Source: Drosophila miranda
Taxonomy: Eukaryota > Arthropoda > Insecta > Diptera > Drosophilidae
Length of the DNA: 64,000 bases
NCBI RefSeq assembly: GCF_003369915.1
Contig: NC_046675.1
Coordinates: forward strand, 1,860,001-1,924,000
Reading direction: 5' to 3'
Position 1 is the stretch's first letter. Each line of letters opens with the position of its first letter. Position numbers and translations under genes: made by a program. The notes under the pieces were generated by a model that made no database searches, was not told the DNA's origin, and saw nothing but the letters and a program-made list of their open reading frames with translations. Positions 34,310 to 43,390 of this stretch are shown piece by piece.

Positions 34310-34666
34310 TTAATTAACAGCTTTCTTAATCAACGACTGCTGCTTTTGAATGCCTTCATGTAGTGCTTGGGCACTCTTCTCCAGCTCCTCGCAGCAGGAC
34401 TGTAATTGCTTTTTTTGGGACTCCAAAGTGTCTACTGTGCCAGTCAATTTCGCCACCTTTTGATCGTAGCTATCAAACACTTTCCACCACGTCTGAAGCG
34501 GTAGATTCTCCGGCTCCGTCAATAGTTCATGTTCCAAATCTGAAATTTCCGAGCTGTTTTCTACCGGAGGCTGTTGCACTTCAAATGTTTCCATATCCGC
34601 CAGCATTTCATCCACAGTTGGGGCAGTTGGTGGTGGCTCCGTCTTTGGTTTGGACTTCTTAAACAT
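34310..34666 (-). CDS. Small coiled-coil protein of unknown function
   Basis: 118 residues starting MFKKSKPKTEPPPTAPTVDE. I chose the ATG at 34666 because a good splice acceptor (CCTTACAG) lies 18 nt upstream, implying a non-coding first exon and an intron in the 5' UTR. The N-terminal third is acidic and proline-containing. The C-terminal half (WWKVFDSYDQKVAKLTGTVD and the following Gln/Glu/Leu-rich stretch) is predicted by eye to be a coiled coil. Size and layout resemble subunits of trafficking complexes such as BLOC-1 or BORC, but I recognise no diagnostic motif and make no assignment. AATAAA on the minus strand at 34225-34230 fits its 3' end. Confidence 0.8.
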   Translation of the reverse strand: MFKKSKPKTEPPPTAPTVDEMLADMETFEVQQPPVENSSEISDLEHELLTEPENLPLQTWWKVFDSYDQKVAKLTGTVDTLESQKKQLQSCCEELEKSAQALHEGIQKQQSLIKKAVN

Positions 34667-34723
34667 TGTTGTTGCTTGCGATTCTGTAAGGTTCAGAGTG
34701 ATAACGTCAGCAGTTCTAGGCAA

Positions 34724-35312
34724 ATGGGCACAGAATGCAATTACCTTATGTATCGGAACTGTTAATGCCTAAACGAATGTCGGCAGTCTCGAAGTCTTAA
34801 TTTGTTGCTATATGTACTTTTATTTTAGTAAATATACGAAATTGGAAAACGTAAACAAAGTATTGTTGATTTCATAGGGATGTCATTATATCGATATATA
34901 TTATTTTAGAATATAAATTATTTCGATATTTTTGTGCGATAGACGGAACGAATTTGGCGGTTACCGTACTTTATTTTGATATCATCATGATCCTTGATAG
35001 TCCTCCTCCTCCTCATCTATAGTTCTTAATCCTGAATAATACACTATTTTCTCACTAAATTTAAGGTCACTAAAGTGAAAACTATACCATCGAAAGATTA
35101 GAGGAGTATTTCTTGGCTACTTCTAAATTAGGAAACCATTAAAATATTTTCCATATTTCAAATGATTTTATCTTTGTTGCATATAAGATCTAGGAAGCAA
35201 CCCTCTTAAAGCGTAAGAAATCAAATTAAATAATCTTGCAACCATAAAATTTGCAATTAAACGAAATCTATAAGTAGCCCCATTCGATATTCTTCTCTGC
35301 AGTAGTTTCGAA
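34724..35312. other. Divergent intergenic region
   Basis: AT-rich gap of about 590 bp between the divergent coiled-coil gene and the CAP-domain gene. It should hold both promoters. A TATCGATA-containing stretch (about 34890-34898) lies near the minus-strand gene. No gene is seen. Confidence 0.45.
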
Positions 35313-36139
35313 ATGAACATCTTATGGATTTTTGTGTTGCTTCTGAGTAAACTCTATTTTCATATTTCAGGAGAAATCATTACCTATAAGACGAAATACC
35401 CTTATCACATTGCTCGCAAAATGTATCCCAAGCCAACAAAGTCTATAAACTATTGCAAGTCGCTCCTCTGCCAAAAGAACGTACGCCATCTTACTTGTGA
35501 AACGAAATTCGTGAGTAGACATATAACATCCAGAACGTGATCCGTCTTTGGAGATATAAACGTCTTTTTTCTTCCCAGTGGGGTCCCAAGTGTGGGAAAA
35601 GCCACGAGGGCGTGCGACTCAAAAAGTGCATGAAGAATATTCTCGATCTACACAATACGGTGCGCACCCGGCTGAACCAGGGACTAGCTCATGGTCTTCC
35701 TCAAGCGAACAAACTGCCTTTGTTCGAATGGGACGATGAACTGGCGCTCATGGCGATGCGGATCACCAATCAATGTAATGAGGAAACGGCGAATCTCTGC
35801 GTGAACACATACCGCTTTCCTAATGTGGCAGTGACCTCCGATTTTGTTGATCTCAAGAAGCACCCTGCCAAAGGCATGTCCTTTTTTGTACAGAATTGGT
35901 GGAACCAATATCGCAAAATATTACCCGTTCATGTGGCTGCTTTTCCGGCTAATGCCTCGCGAGAAATGTGGATGTTTGCCAACATAGCGTACAGGAAAAC
36001 CCACCTTGTGGGCTGTGGCATGCTGGACAGTGGAACCAAACGCTTCGTCACGTGTGTCTATAACGATAAAGTTGGACCGGGAAAGCGCCTTTACAATGTC
36101 AAACCAACCGCAGTCAATGTATCTAACGCACAGCTATAA
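35313..36139 (+). CDS. Secreted CAP/SCP-domain protein (antigen 5-related)
   Basis: Exons 35313-35510 and 35579-36139 give 252 residues. The signal peptide is MNILWIFVLLLSKLYFHISG. A Cys-containing N-terminal extension follows (YCKSLLCQKN, HLTCETKFWGPKCGKSHEG). The CAP domain begins at LKKCMKNILDLHNTVRTRLN and runs through LPLFEWDDELALMAMRITNQ and SFFVQNWWNQYRK to VGCGMLDSGTKRFVTCVYND. The family's usual H-[FY]-[TS]-Q cavity motif before the GCG strand is replaced by REMWMFANIAYRKTHLVGCG, so the canonical His is missing. Flies have many fast-evolving antigen 5-related paralogues, often male-reproductive; which one this is cannot be told here. Function is unknown. TATAAGTA near 35270, about 40 bp before the ATG, may be its TATA box. 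Confidence 0.85.
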
Positions 36140-36236
36140 CCCAGCAACAATTATTAAATGTCTACCTTTTTGAAAATTGAAGTCGCTTTTTCGGTAGAAC
36201 TGTTTAAATTTGCTACATGGCAAATACATAGATGTA

Positions 36237-36283
36237 TGTGTGACCGAAAGTGTGACCGTAGCTTGGAAAAGAATAATCGATAG
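36237..36283. promoter_or_regulatory. Naa40 promoter motifs (motif 1 and DRE-like)
   Basis: Two copies of GTGTGACCG (about 36237-36245 and 36250-36258), the reverse of Drosophila core-promoter motif 1, are followed by ATCGATAG at 36276-36283. They end about 90 bp before the Naa40 ATG. Motif 1 plus DRE is a common pair in TATA-less housekeeping promoters of flies. Confidence 0.6.
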
Positions 36284-36375
36284 CTCGCATGTGTTTTGTC
36301 ATCACTGGTTTGCGCGCTTCACTTTTTTGTTTGTTGTTTTTCTGCTAATTTATTAACGAAACGAAAACAAATATA

Positions 36376-37052
36376 ATGGGAAACCAAGACGAACTCAGTA
36401 CCGGAGCCAAGCAGAAGTTTGTAGAGGCGGCTGCACGTGCCAAAAATCCACTCGACACATTGCCATACGAGAAGTACACGGCTCCGTCCGGCGAAGAGTT
36501 TAAACTGATATGCCGCACAAAGAGCGATGCCGATGCGAAAACAATAAAATGGGCCTTTAAGCTGGCAGAAAAAAACGTGGGGCCCTACTACAAACAATTG
36601 AAAATGGGCTGGCAGCCCAAAATAAAGGCGGCGGAGCACAACAAGAACTGGGCCCGCTATCTGGTGGCTCAAAACGACAAGAAAGAGAATGTGGCCTATT
36701 GCATGTTTCGCTTTGACATGGAAAACTACGACTGTATACTCTATTGGTGAGTGAGCACATTAAACATTCCCTTCTCTATTGTATTGAGCAATTAACTTTG
36801 GCTTTGCTTTGCAGCTATGAAATGCATGTTGCGGCCAGCTCTCAACGCAAAGGCCTGGGACGGTTTATGATGCAAGCGCTGGAGGATTGTGCCCGCCACT
36901 GGAATCTCGAGAAGGTCATGATTACAGTGCTCAACAACAACGAGAATTCCATATCGTTCTACAAGAAGCTCGGCTACAGCAAGGACGAAACATCGCCGGA
37001 TGTTACAGAAGAGGCCGAATACCAGATCTTTAGCAAGGCCACATTGGGCTGA
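36376..37052 (+). CDS. Naa40: N-alpha-acetyltransferase 40 (histone H4/H2A N-terminal acetyltransferase)
   Basis: GNAT enzyme (NatD) that acetylates the N-terminal serine of histones H4 and H2A. Exons 36376-36746 and 36815-37052 give 202 residues. Family marks: YEKYTAPSGEEFKLICRTKS at the N side, MGWQPKIKAAE in the substrate-binding region, then AYCMFRFDMENYDCILYCYE across the splice. The acetyl-CoA loop is SSQRKGLGRFMMQALEDCA (Q/RxxGxG type). VMITVLNNNENSISFYKKLG follows, and the protein ends in DVTEEAEYQIFSKA. An N-terminal MGN could permit N-myristoylation. Only 44 bp separate its stop from the stop of Pcd on the other strand. Confidence 0.92.
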
Positions 37053-37096
37053 ATATTTATTAGATTACCAGAGAGAATACATTCAAGAAAGATTAC

Positions 37097-37591
37097 TTAT
37101 TTCAACAAATTGGCCTGCGTCTCAAAGTAATTGGCCATGCGAATGTCCTGGGAGCTCAAGCCGCCGACGTCGTGGGTGGAGAGAGTGACGTTGAGTTTGT
37201 TGTAGCAATTGAACCACTCCGGATGATGGTTGATTTTCTCGGCCAACAGGGCCACGCCTGTCATGAAACTGAACGCCTGATTGAAGTCCTTCAGGACAAA
37301 CTGCTTGCAGATGGCGTCGCGGCCATCCACCAAAGTCCAGCCAGCGTCCAGGAGGGGCTGCAGCTTCTCGGCACGTTCCTGTTCATTTAGTTTGACCTGC
37401 AGCGAGCAACAAGTATGTAGAACAGAAGCGATACTCAAATTTTTAAAGCCACAACTTGGCCTTGGGGGTCAAATTTTTGAGGCGATAAGCGGGCGACTAA
37501 GACAGTCTTTTGATAAACTGAACTGTGCTGAGAACGCATTTCAATTGCCCTTGCTCCGAAATATGCCATATATTTTCCCACTCACCACCAT
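37097..37591 (-). CDS. Pcd: Pterin-4a-carbinolamine dehydratase (DCoH)
   Basis: Recycles the carbinolamine formed from tetrahydrobiopterin by aromatic amino acid hydroxylases; the mammalian homologue is also a cofactor of HNF1. Exons 37591-37586 (ATG GTG only) and 37396-37097 give 101 residues, the family size. The catalytic region INHHPEWFNCYNKLNVTLST is followed by HDVGGLSSQDIRMANYFE, the conserved C-terminal motif. The two-codon first exon is supported by ATGGTG|GTGAGT and the acceptor GCTGCAG. The poly(A) signal AATAAA (minus strand, 37056-37061) lies 4 nt beyond the Naa40 stop, so the mRNA should extend antisense into the end of Naa40. Confidence 0.9.
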
Positions 37592-38198
37592 TTTACGTGT
37601 TTTCCCTGTCGATTGTTTTTGAGTACTGTAGAATCTGCAAAGCCCCACACCGCCACCAGTTGCTGCTGCTGCCGCTCTCGTTGTCGTCGTATAGATAGCT
37701 GAATTCGATTCGGCTTTGCGATTGCTGCGCGTAAATCAAAAGCTTCTCAAAAATCTCCCCAATCACAGCATTAAGCGTAGCGCTACTCACCCCCAATCTC
37801 GCCTGCTGGCCCCGCTCTCGGCAGTTGATTCGGCTTGAAACAAACCAGATTTACTCCGACGGCTGCCAAGTAGATTTGCAGCTTTTTGAAAGTTGCTTTT
37901 AATTACATTTGTTAATAACATTTTTCGCCCCAAACTGGTTTTCCCCCCGCAATCAGCTGTTCTTCAAACTGACAGAGTGGCCAGACATCTGTTTCGTTAT
38001 CGATATTTAATTCCTGCATCGATACTTGGCATCGATATTAATTATAGATCGGCATTAAACGGTAGTTTAATTTAAATTCGAATTCAAATTCAAATGTCAT
38101 ATTTTAGTTTATTCGTTGTATTGTATATAATTGACAGATAACTGATAGATCTAAATTTGATTGATTATGAACTGACTTTTTTGTGATAGATTGGCATT
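37592..38198. other. Promoter region of Pcd and 3' flank of the small secreted-protein gene
   Basis: About 600 bp upstream of Pcd. It contains three DRE-like sites (annotated separately). A poly(A) signal for the next minus-strand gene lies at 38108-38113. No coding exon is recognised. Confidence 0.5.
37998..38037. promoter_or_regulatory. Cluster of three DRE-like sites
   Basis: TATCGATA at 37998-38005, CATCGATA at 38017-38024 and CATCGATA at 38030-38037. Three sites in 40 bp, about 400 bp upstream of the Pcd start codon. DREF and BEAF-32 both bind such clusters in Drosophila. Confidence 0.6.
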
Positions 38199-38516
38199 TT
38201 ACTTGTGCACCACATTGTCTGCTTCACCATTGCCGTAGTAATCGTAGTCCGCATTGGCCGTTGAAGTCCTCATCTTGGGATGCTCTGTGGAGGTGGCCTG
38301 GTCCATGGGGTGTCCAGTGGTTGCCTCTGTGGCTGCTGGGGTCGTTTTCCGCCAGCGAAGGCTGTAACGGCTACGCAGAAATGGTGGCTTGGTGACCAGG
38401 GTATTTCCAAAGACTAGAGAAACCCAGTTGTGAGAAGATATTTATAAAAAGACTGTTATTTCCTTACCAAAGCCAAAGAGGCAAACGCACAGAATCAACA
38501 GCAGGGTCAGCTTCAT
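38199..38516 (-). CDS. Small secreted protein, 87 aa, unknown function
   Basis: Exons 38516-38468 and 38413-38199, joined in phase, encode 87 residues. The N terminus MKLTLLLILCVCLFGFVFG is a clear signal peptide interrupted by a 54-bp intron. The mature part is Thr-rich and mildly basic at first (PPFLRSRYSLRWRKTTPAAT), then ends in an acidic, tyrosine-containing tail with DYDYYGNGEADN. No cysteine is left in the mature chain, so it is not a disulphide-rich peptide. AATAAA lies 86 nt after the stop (minus strand, 38108-38113). It could be a cuticle, gland or immune-induced peptide; no family is recognised. Confidence 0.8.
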
Positions 38517-38887
38517 TCTGCAAAACTCTTCCAATGTAAACTGTGTCCACAGCCTGCAGAGTCAGCTCAATTTATAGTCAATTTTGCATGGAAGCGAAAG
38601 ATAAACAATTCCCCGAGGTCGGAGGAAAGCGAAAGCACTCATCGTCATCGGCAGTTCCCTAGAGTCCAGTTCCCAGTTCCAAGTTCCCAGTCCCACCCCA
38701 GACCAAGTTCATTCACCGCTTTGGTGATTTTACATTTTATTCGTTATCTGTGGATGCGAACACTTACTAAGCTTACGGGTTAAACGACATTGTACAATAC
38801 ATCAAATCGGTTTATGCCTAAGAAATATGGTAATAAATACGTGTGTGGATTGGGTTGGATTTGATTGGATTGTGTGAGCGAAAGGCC
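38517..38887. other. Short intergenic region between two secreted-protein genes
   Basis: It contains the 5' flank of the 87-aa gene, with a run of GTTCC/AGTTCCCAG units around 38655-38695. The 3' UTR of the proline-rich gene and its poly(A) signal at 38736-38741 (minus strand) are also here. Confidence 0.5.
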
Positions 38888-41419
38888 TCAATTATCCCCC
38901 TCAGCGGGTCTCGGACGCCTCGGACCAGAGGGTATTGGTGGCGGCGGCACATCAGGAACCTCGCTGTTTTTACTCTCCGATCCGTTCCGGATGTCCTCAA
39001 AACTGGGCTTTACCGGCTCCAGGTTCAGATCCAACGGCAAGGCTTGCGGTTCCTCTTTGGGTGGCGACGGTGGTGGTGGCGCTGCGGGTTCATTCGCTGC
39101 TGATGCTGCTGTCGGCTCCCGGATTGGGTAGCCCTGTGTGGGGTAGTAGTCGTAGGGCGGCAGATAGTTCTGGCGTACATATCCAGCCTGATCATAGATC
39201 ACCGGGTACTGGCTGTACGGATAAGGAGGCAGATGCGTCGGCTGTCCAGTGTACTGCGATGGCAGCCGGATGAGGACGGGCGGCAGTCCTTGTTCGTTGA
39301 GTGGCAGCGGCATCTGTTCCTTGGTCATTTCCTTGGGCTCAAGTGATGGCGGAGCCGCCTGTGGCAAGGGCTGTTGCTCCACCGGCGTTTCCACAGGCTG
39401 TTGGGGCTCGTATTGGGAAAATCCAGCAGGATACTGTGCTCCAGTGGGCAGCGGATAGGGCAGCTATAAGAGACAGTCCTTAGTTTTTCATTTCATCTCG
39501 GATTTCATCCTTCATCCTTATACTCACCCTCTCGTTGGGCGTCAGACCAGGCACAATTGGCTGGCCGAACCTCACCAATGGAGGACTGTAGAAGCCGTAC
39601 GGATTGTAGGGTCCAAAGGGAGCATAGCCCGGCTCATGAATGGTGGGCTGGATGACGGGATAGGCCCTGCTGGAGGTGAGATTATCATCGGTGGTGATGA
39701 GGGCATTGTAGACTTTGGGCTTCTTGCGCAGTCGACGAGCGGCCTGCGATGATTCGAGGCACAAAACCAGACCCAGTAACAGAAGCAGCAGCGTGCGCTG
39801 TAAGAATATGTGGTTAGAGCTGATTTGTCACTGGGTTCTGTTGCCAATGAGAAATCATAATCTGTTTAATTGATCGCCATATCGACAATCAATCAATGAA
39901 TTGTTTGGACTACGCACAATCGAGTGTTTGACGGAAGTTGGACTCTGACTCCGCTGAAACCCCTGGCCTTTCAAATGCCAGCGGCACCTCCAGTTGCTGC
40001 ATTCAAAACGTGGTCCAACGGTCCAACAACAACCATTCAACACATGTCTGCCTTTGTTGTAAATTAACTACACTTCATTAGTTTTGAATTGAAATGTAGA
40101 TTGTTCCTTTAATTGGATTACGCGGAGCCGATCGAACCGGACGAACTGTCCGAGCGCTGATCAGGGCGATCATGGGCCCAGCCACTGACTTCTGGACGGC
40201 TTTCCTTCGCACACCCCCGACCCTAGAGAGAGGTGGATGCCTAGGTCTAGGTCCGGAGTCCGGTTAAACAAGTTGCTCTGGCATCGAAATGCACTCAAGC
40301 GATCCCCGCGGAACTGTGACCGAGTTTCTGATCTCGATCTCAAATTGCTGCTCTCGGATTCGGATTACACACAGACATTTGTGCTGGGCTCGGCTGGGCT
40401 GGGCCGCACGCCCCACTGGCCCCTGGCCCCCTGGCCCCCTGACTGACTGACTGACTGGCAATTTGCTTTGCTTTCCATTCATTTCACTTTGACTTTCCTT
40501 TGGCGTAAACAATCTCCACCCACACGCCTCCGCCTTTCAAAAATAGAAAAGATCAGAGAGCAATTTTCAACGCTTTTCCTTTTTCTATTTTCGTTTTCGT
40601 TGCGGCCTCAGTAGTGAAATGAATCGAATCACCAGACAATAATCGTAATGATCTCGCGATCGGCGATCGACGATCAGCGATCACGAGCATTGATCATGTG
40701 TGGAGTGCTGCACTTCAGCTAAACGAAATTGGGCCACATTGAGTGGCAAAGTGTGGGGCAGCCAGGCAGGCCATGCCATGCCATGCCATTGTAATAATCG
40801 TCAAAAGTGATAGTTGAAAATGTTTCAGACCTTTGGAGATCACATTGATCTGGTGGATGTAGGTGTTTTATAGGTGGTCCATGTGGCCATTGGAAGACCA
40901 TCAATGATGCCTACTACTGTTGCCATTTGAACTGCAATGAACTCTGATCGAATGCATCTGCTGCTCGTAAGGCACTTTTCAGCCCCAAAATACATTCCAT
41001 TTGTTTATTCGAATCACTTGTGGTTAGAAGAAGAAAACTTAAAACTCTTGGACCAATTCTATTTGATAGAACGAATGTTAATGATTTTTTAAGCAGAACG
41101 CTTACTCATAACTATAAGAAACAAAAGTGCTGTCTGTGGCAAATGTTCTATTCACTTTATAGCACATAAATATGTATGTACTTCTGTTCCCAGACCTCTT
41201 ATTCGCTTCGGATCTACTGGCCTGGCCTGCAGCGTGACTCAGCCGCCAGTCAGAGCCATGGCTAAGACTTAGACCAGTTCAAAGGCGAAATAGATGGCAT
41301 GGCATGGCCAATGGTGTAACCTTAAACCTGACGCTACGACGGGCATCGAAAGTGAAAGTGGAGCCCAGAGAGAAGTGTCCATCAAAGTGATCCATTTAGG
41401 TATCGCTTACCTTTTCCAT
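38888..41419 (-). CDS. Proline-rich secreted protein, about 284 aa
   Basis: Exons in transcript order: 41419-41411 (ATG GAA AAG), 39797-39528 and 39463-38888. The second exon begins with RTLLLLLLGLVLCLESSQA, which is a signal peptide lacking a methionine. The only suitable upstream start I found is the three-codon exon ATGGAAAAG|GTAAGC across a 1.6-kb intron; it restores MEKRTLLLLLLG in phase. The mature chain has RRLRKKPKV just after the signal, a possible dibasic processing site. It then has Pro/Tyr/Gly-rich repeats (HEPGYAPFGPYNPYGFY, LPPYPYSQYPVIYDQAGYV) and a Pro-rich C terminus. Composition suggests a structural or extracellular matrix/cuticle protein. A TATA box about 530 bp upstream fits this start. 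AATAAA on the minus strand is at 38736-38741. Confidence 0.75.
39798..41410 (-). other. Large first intron of the proline-rich secreted-protein gene
   Basis: 1.6 kb between the three-codon first exon and the second exon. It holds an evenly spaced set of GATC sites at 40650-40695, a CATGC repeat near 40775-40790 and a CCTGGCCC run near 40420-40440. No other gene is supported. Such first introns commonly carry enhancers. Confidence 0.6.
40650..40695. repeat. Tandem GATC cluster with 7-bp spacing
   Basis: Six GATC tetramers in 46 bp. Four of them (40658, 40665, 40672, 40679) start exactly 7 bp apart and share the core CGATC. It looks like a short degenerate tandem array within the intron. Confidence 0.6.
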
Positions 41420-41942
41420 TTGCATATTTGTTGTGTGTCTTTTGCGTGGGTTTTGTATGCAGGCAGTGCACTCCGAGAATGTGTCGGGAAGGGAGGCTCC
41501 AGAAAAGCCCAAAAGATATCGCATAAATTGGTTGAATGAGTCTCAGCCTTAGCCTTGCTTAGCCTTCTGGCTTCTTGCAGTTTTGCTTATGGCCGCTTAT
41601 GGGAATTGTTTTTAAAATGCACAATTTGTTCACCGACTACGCGGCGGCGCTCGCGACACGTAATGACTTTGAAAACAAGTTGCTATAAATAATATAATGC
41701 AATATACTGCACATGCAAAACCCAAGAGCCAGTGCCGCAGAGCTCGGAGCTGGCGAAGGGGCCTCAGATGTGGAGCACAGAGAGACGGAGACGGAGATGG
41801 CGAGGGAGACCGGAGTTGTAGACGTAGACCGGAGCACAAGTTGACGCGGAGGCTGCTAACGTTCGACTGGCGATGGCGACGGCTGCGCACGCGCGTTTCT
41901 TGTTGGACTTGGAGCGAACGCTGGGCGCGCACTCAGGCCAAC

Positions 41943-41950
41943 CTTTTATA
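41943..41950 (-). promoter_or_regulatory. TATA box of the proline-rich secreted-protein gene
   Basis: TATAAAAG on the minus strand. Transcription would start near 41915-41920, giving a 5' UTR of about 500 nt before the ATG at 41419. No other minus-strand gene follows before that start codon. Confidence 0.6.
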
Positions 41951-42835
41951 CCTTCGGTAGATGGAGATGGTGGGAAGGTGGTGTTGAGTTGTGGTGGCTT
42001 TGGCTTTTATTGGCCCACTGGCAGGAACTTCTTGCAGTTGGCCTAGTTTTCAGGCTAACCTTGCAGTCGGGTGCTTCGACTTTTAGGTGGATTTTGTTCC
42101 TCCCAAATATAGGCATGAGGCAACAGCCTCCTTAGGGTATTCGCCTTTTCGATCAATTCCCTCACAAAACGGACCCAAATAGCTTTCCCATGGGATGCCG
42201 TTTCATTTGGCTTCGTTTTAATTGCTTTGTGGCTTAAATTGGATGCAATAAACCGGGCGAAAGTGTACATAGAATGGCAGCTGGAAGAAACCGGGCCGAG
42301 GAATTTGTTCGGTTCGTCTCAACTTGTCTCTATTCTAGGTCCATGTCAAATGAGCTTACGCTTACTGGCCCAAGTTTCACTTTCATTAACCACAAAAGCC
42401 CAGAACAATTGTTGCTGCTGCTGTCTATGTGCCTTAGTGGCTGCCGCCAAGCCCCCCCCCACACCACACCGCACCGCACCACTCCATTATTAACCAGATT
42501 GTTAATACACGCGTCTCCCCCTGCAGCTCTCCTCTCCTCCCCTCAACATTCTCCTGCCCTGTCTGGCCTGGCATGATTATTTGTTTTCATTCGCTTCTGC
42601 CACTGGCTGCAGTCACGTTTACTGTGAGAGGGAGGTGATAAGTGTCAGTCAGGTCGGTCTGTGTCTGCGTCTTCCACCCACAGATCTGCCGGCAGATCTG
42701 GGGGTCAATTGCAACAATTTGAAGATTGTTAGACCCCTGCTGCTGTTGTGGGCGGAACCCCTTTGGCGGTACTTTCGCTTTCCCTTTTTTGTGTGTTTGA
42801 TTGGCATAATAATGGGTCGTTGCACCAGGTCACTG
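41951..42835. other. Intergenic DNA upstream of the proline-rich gene
   Basis: Non-coding in both strands as far as I can see. It has a CTG run near 42412-42422 and a CACACC/GCACC run near 42457-42482. Enhancer content is possible but not demonstrable here. Confidence 0.5.
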
Positions 42836-43390
42836 TCGCCGGTGTTCCAGTCGCTCCAGTACACGTAGTCCTGATACAGGGAAACCGCGTACGGCTCATC
42901 GGTGTCGCTGCAAACCAGTATCGGGTGCTTCTTACCATCCCAGTCTCCTGGTCGAATGTGAGCCCGGCCGCATAGTTGGCTCCCGCCGCGATGGTTTGCA
43001 GCTCGGATCCGTCCATCGTGGCACGCCGTATGGAGTCCGAAGGCGACTCTGTCCAGTACATGTAGCCGCGGCGCGGCTCGAGGACCAGGGACCGGGGCCG
43101 ACTGCTGCCATCCAGGCGGGCGACCTCGATGAGACGAACCTCCGCATCGGACCATCGGATGCCGTCCGGCCCAATCAGACCCGAGTCCACGATCCGCTGC
43201 ACATAGGAGCCATTGAGAAAGGCCCGGAAGATGCACTTGTTCTTCTGGTCAGTCCAGTAGATGCGCCTCTCCGCCACCGACACGTCCAGGGCGTGCGCAT
43301 CGCCCACATCCTTGAAGGGTATCGCTCGTCGTCGTGGTTCCGTTCCCGTCGCTGTACTCGGTCGAGAGAACACCAGGAAGGCGGCAGGCA
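42836..43390 (-). pseudogene. Broken copy of the third beta-propeller of arrow (LRP5/6)
   Basis: A minus-strand frame resembles the YWTD propeller of the Wnt co-receptor arrow: AFLVFSRP, then [60 protein letters not shown] and [13 protein letters not shown]. Homology then moves to another frame, [20 protein letters not shown] and [14 protein letters not shown], and stops. Blocks expected between conserved segments are absent: after GLIGPDGI the sequence jumps to RWSDAEV, losing the AVDW strand, and another strand is lost after ARLDGSSRP. There are no EGF or transmembrane parts and no sign of introns. These deletions and a frameshift make a functional propeller impossible. It is a partial gene copy, possibly retrotransposed; the functional arrow gene should lie elsewhere. 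Confidence 0.8.

Noticed and set aside
37593-37796. Possible N-terminal extension of Pcd
   Set aside because: The frame ends in a stop just before the Pcd start codon, so it cannot be read into Pcd without another exon.
41630-41932. 100-codon minus-strand frame just downstream of the TATA box at 41943
   Set aside because: Begins without an ATG and is Arg/Ser-rich from GA/CT repeats; better explained as the 5' UTR of the proline-rich gene.
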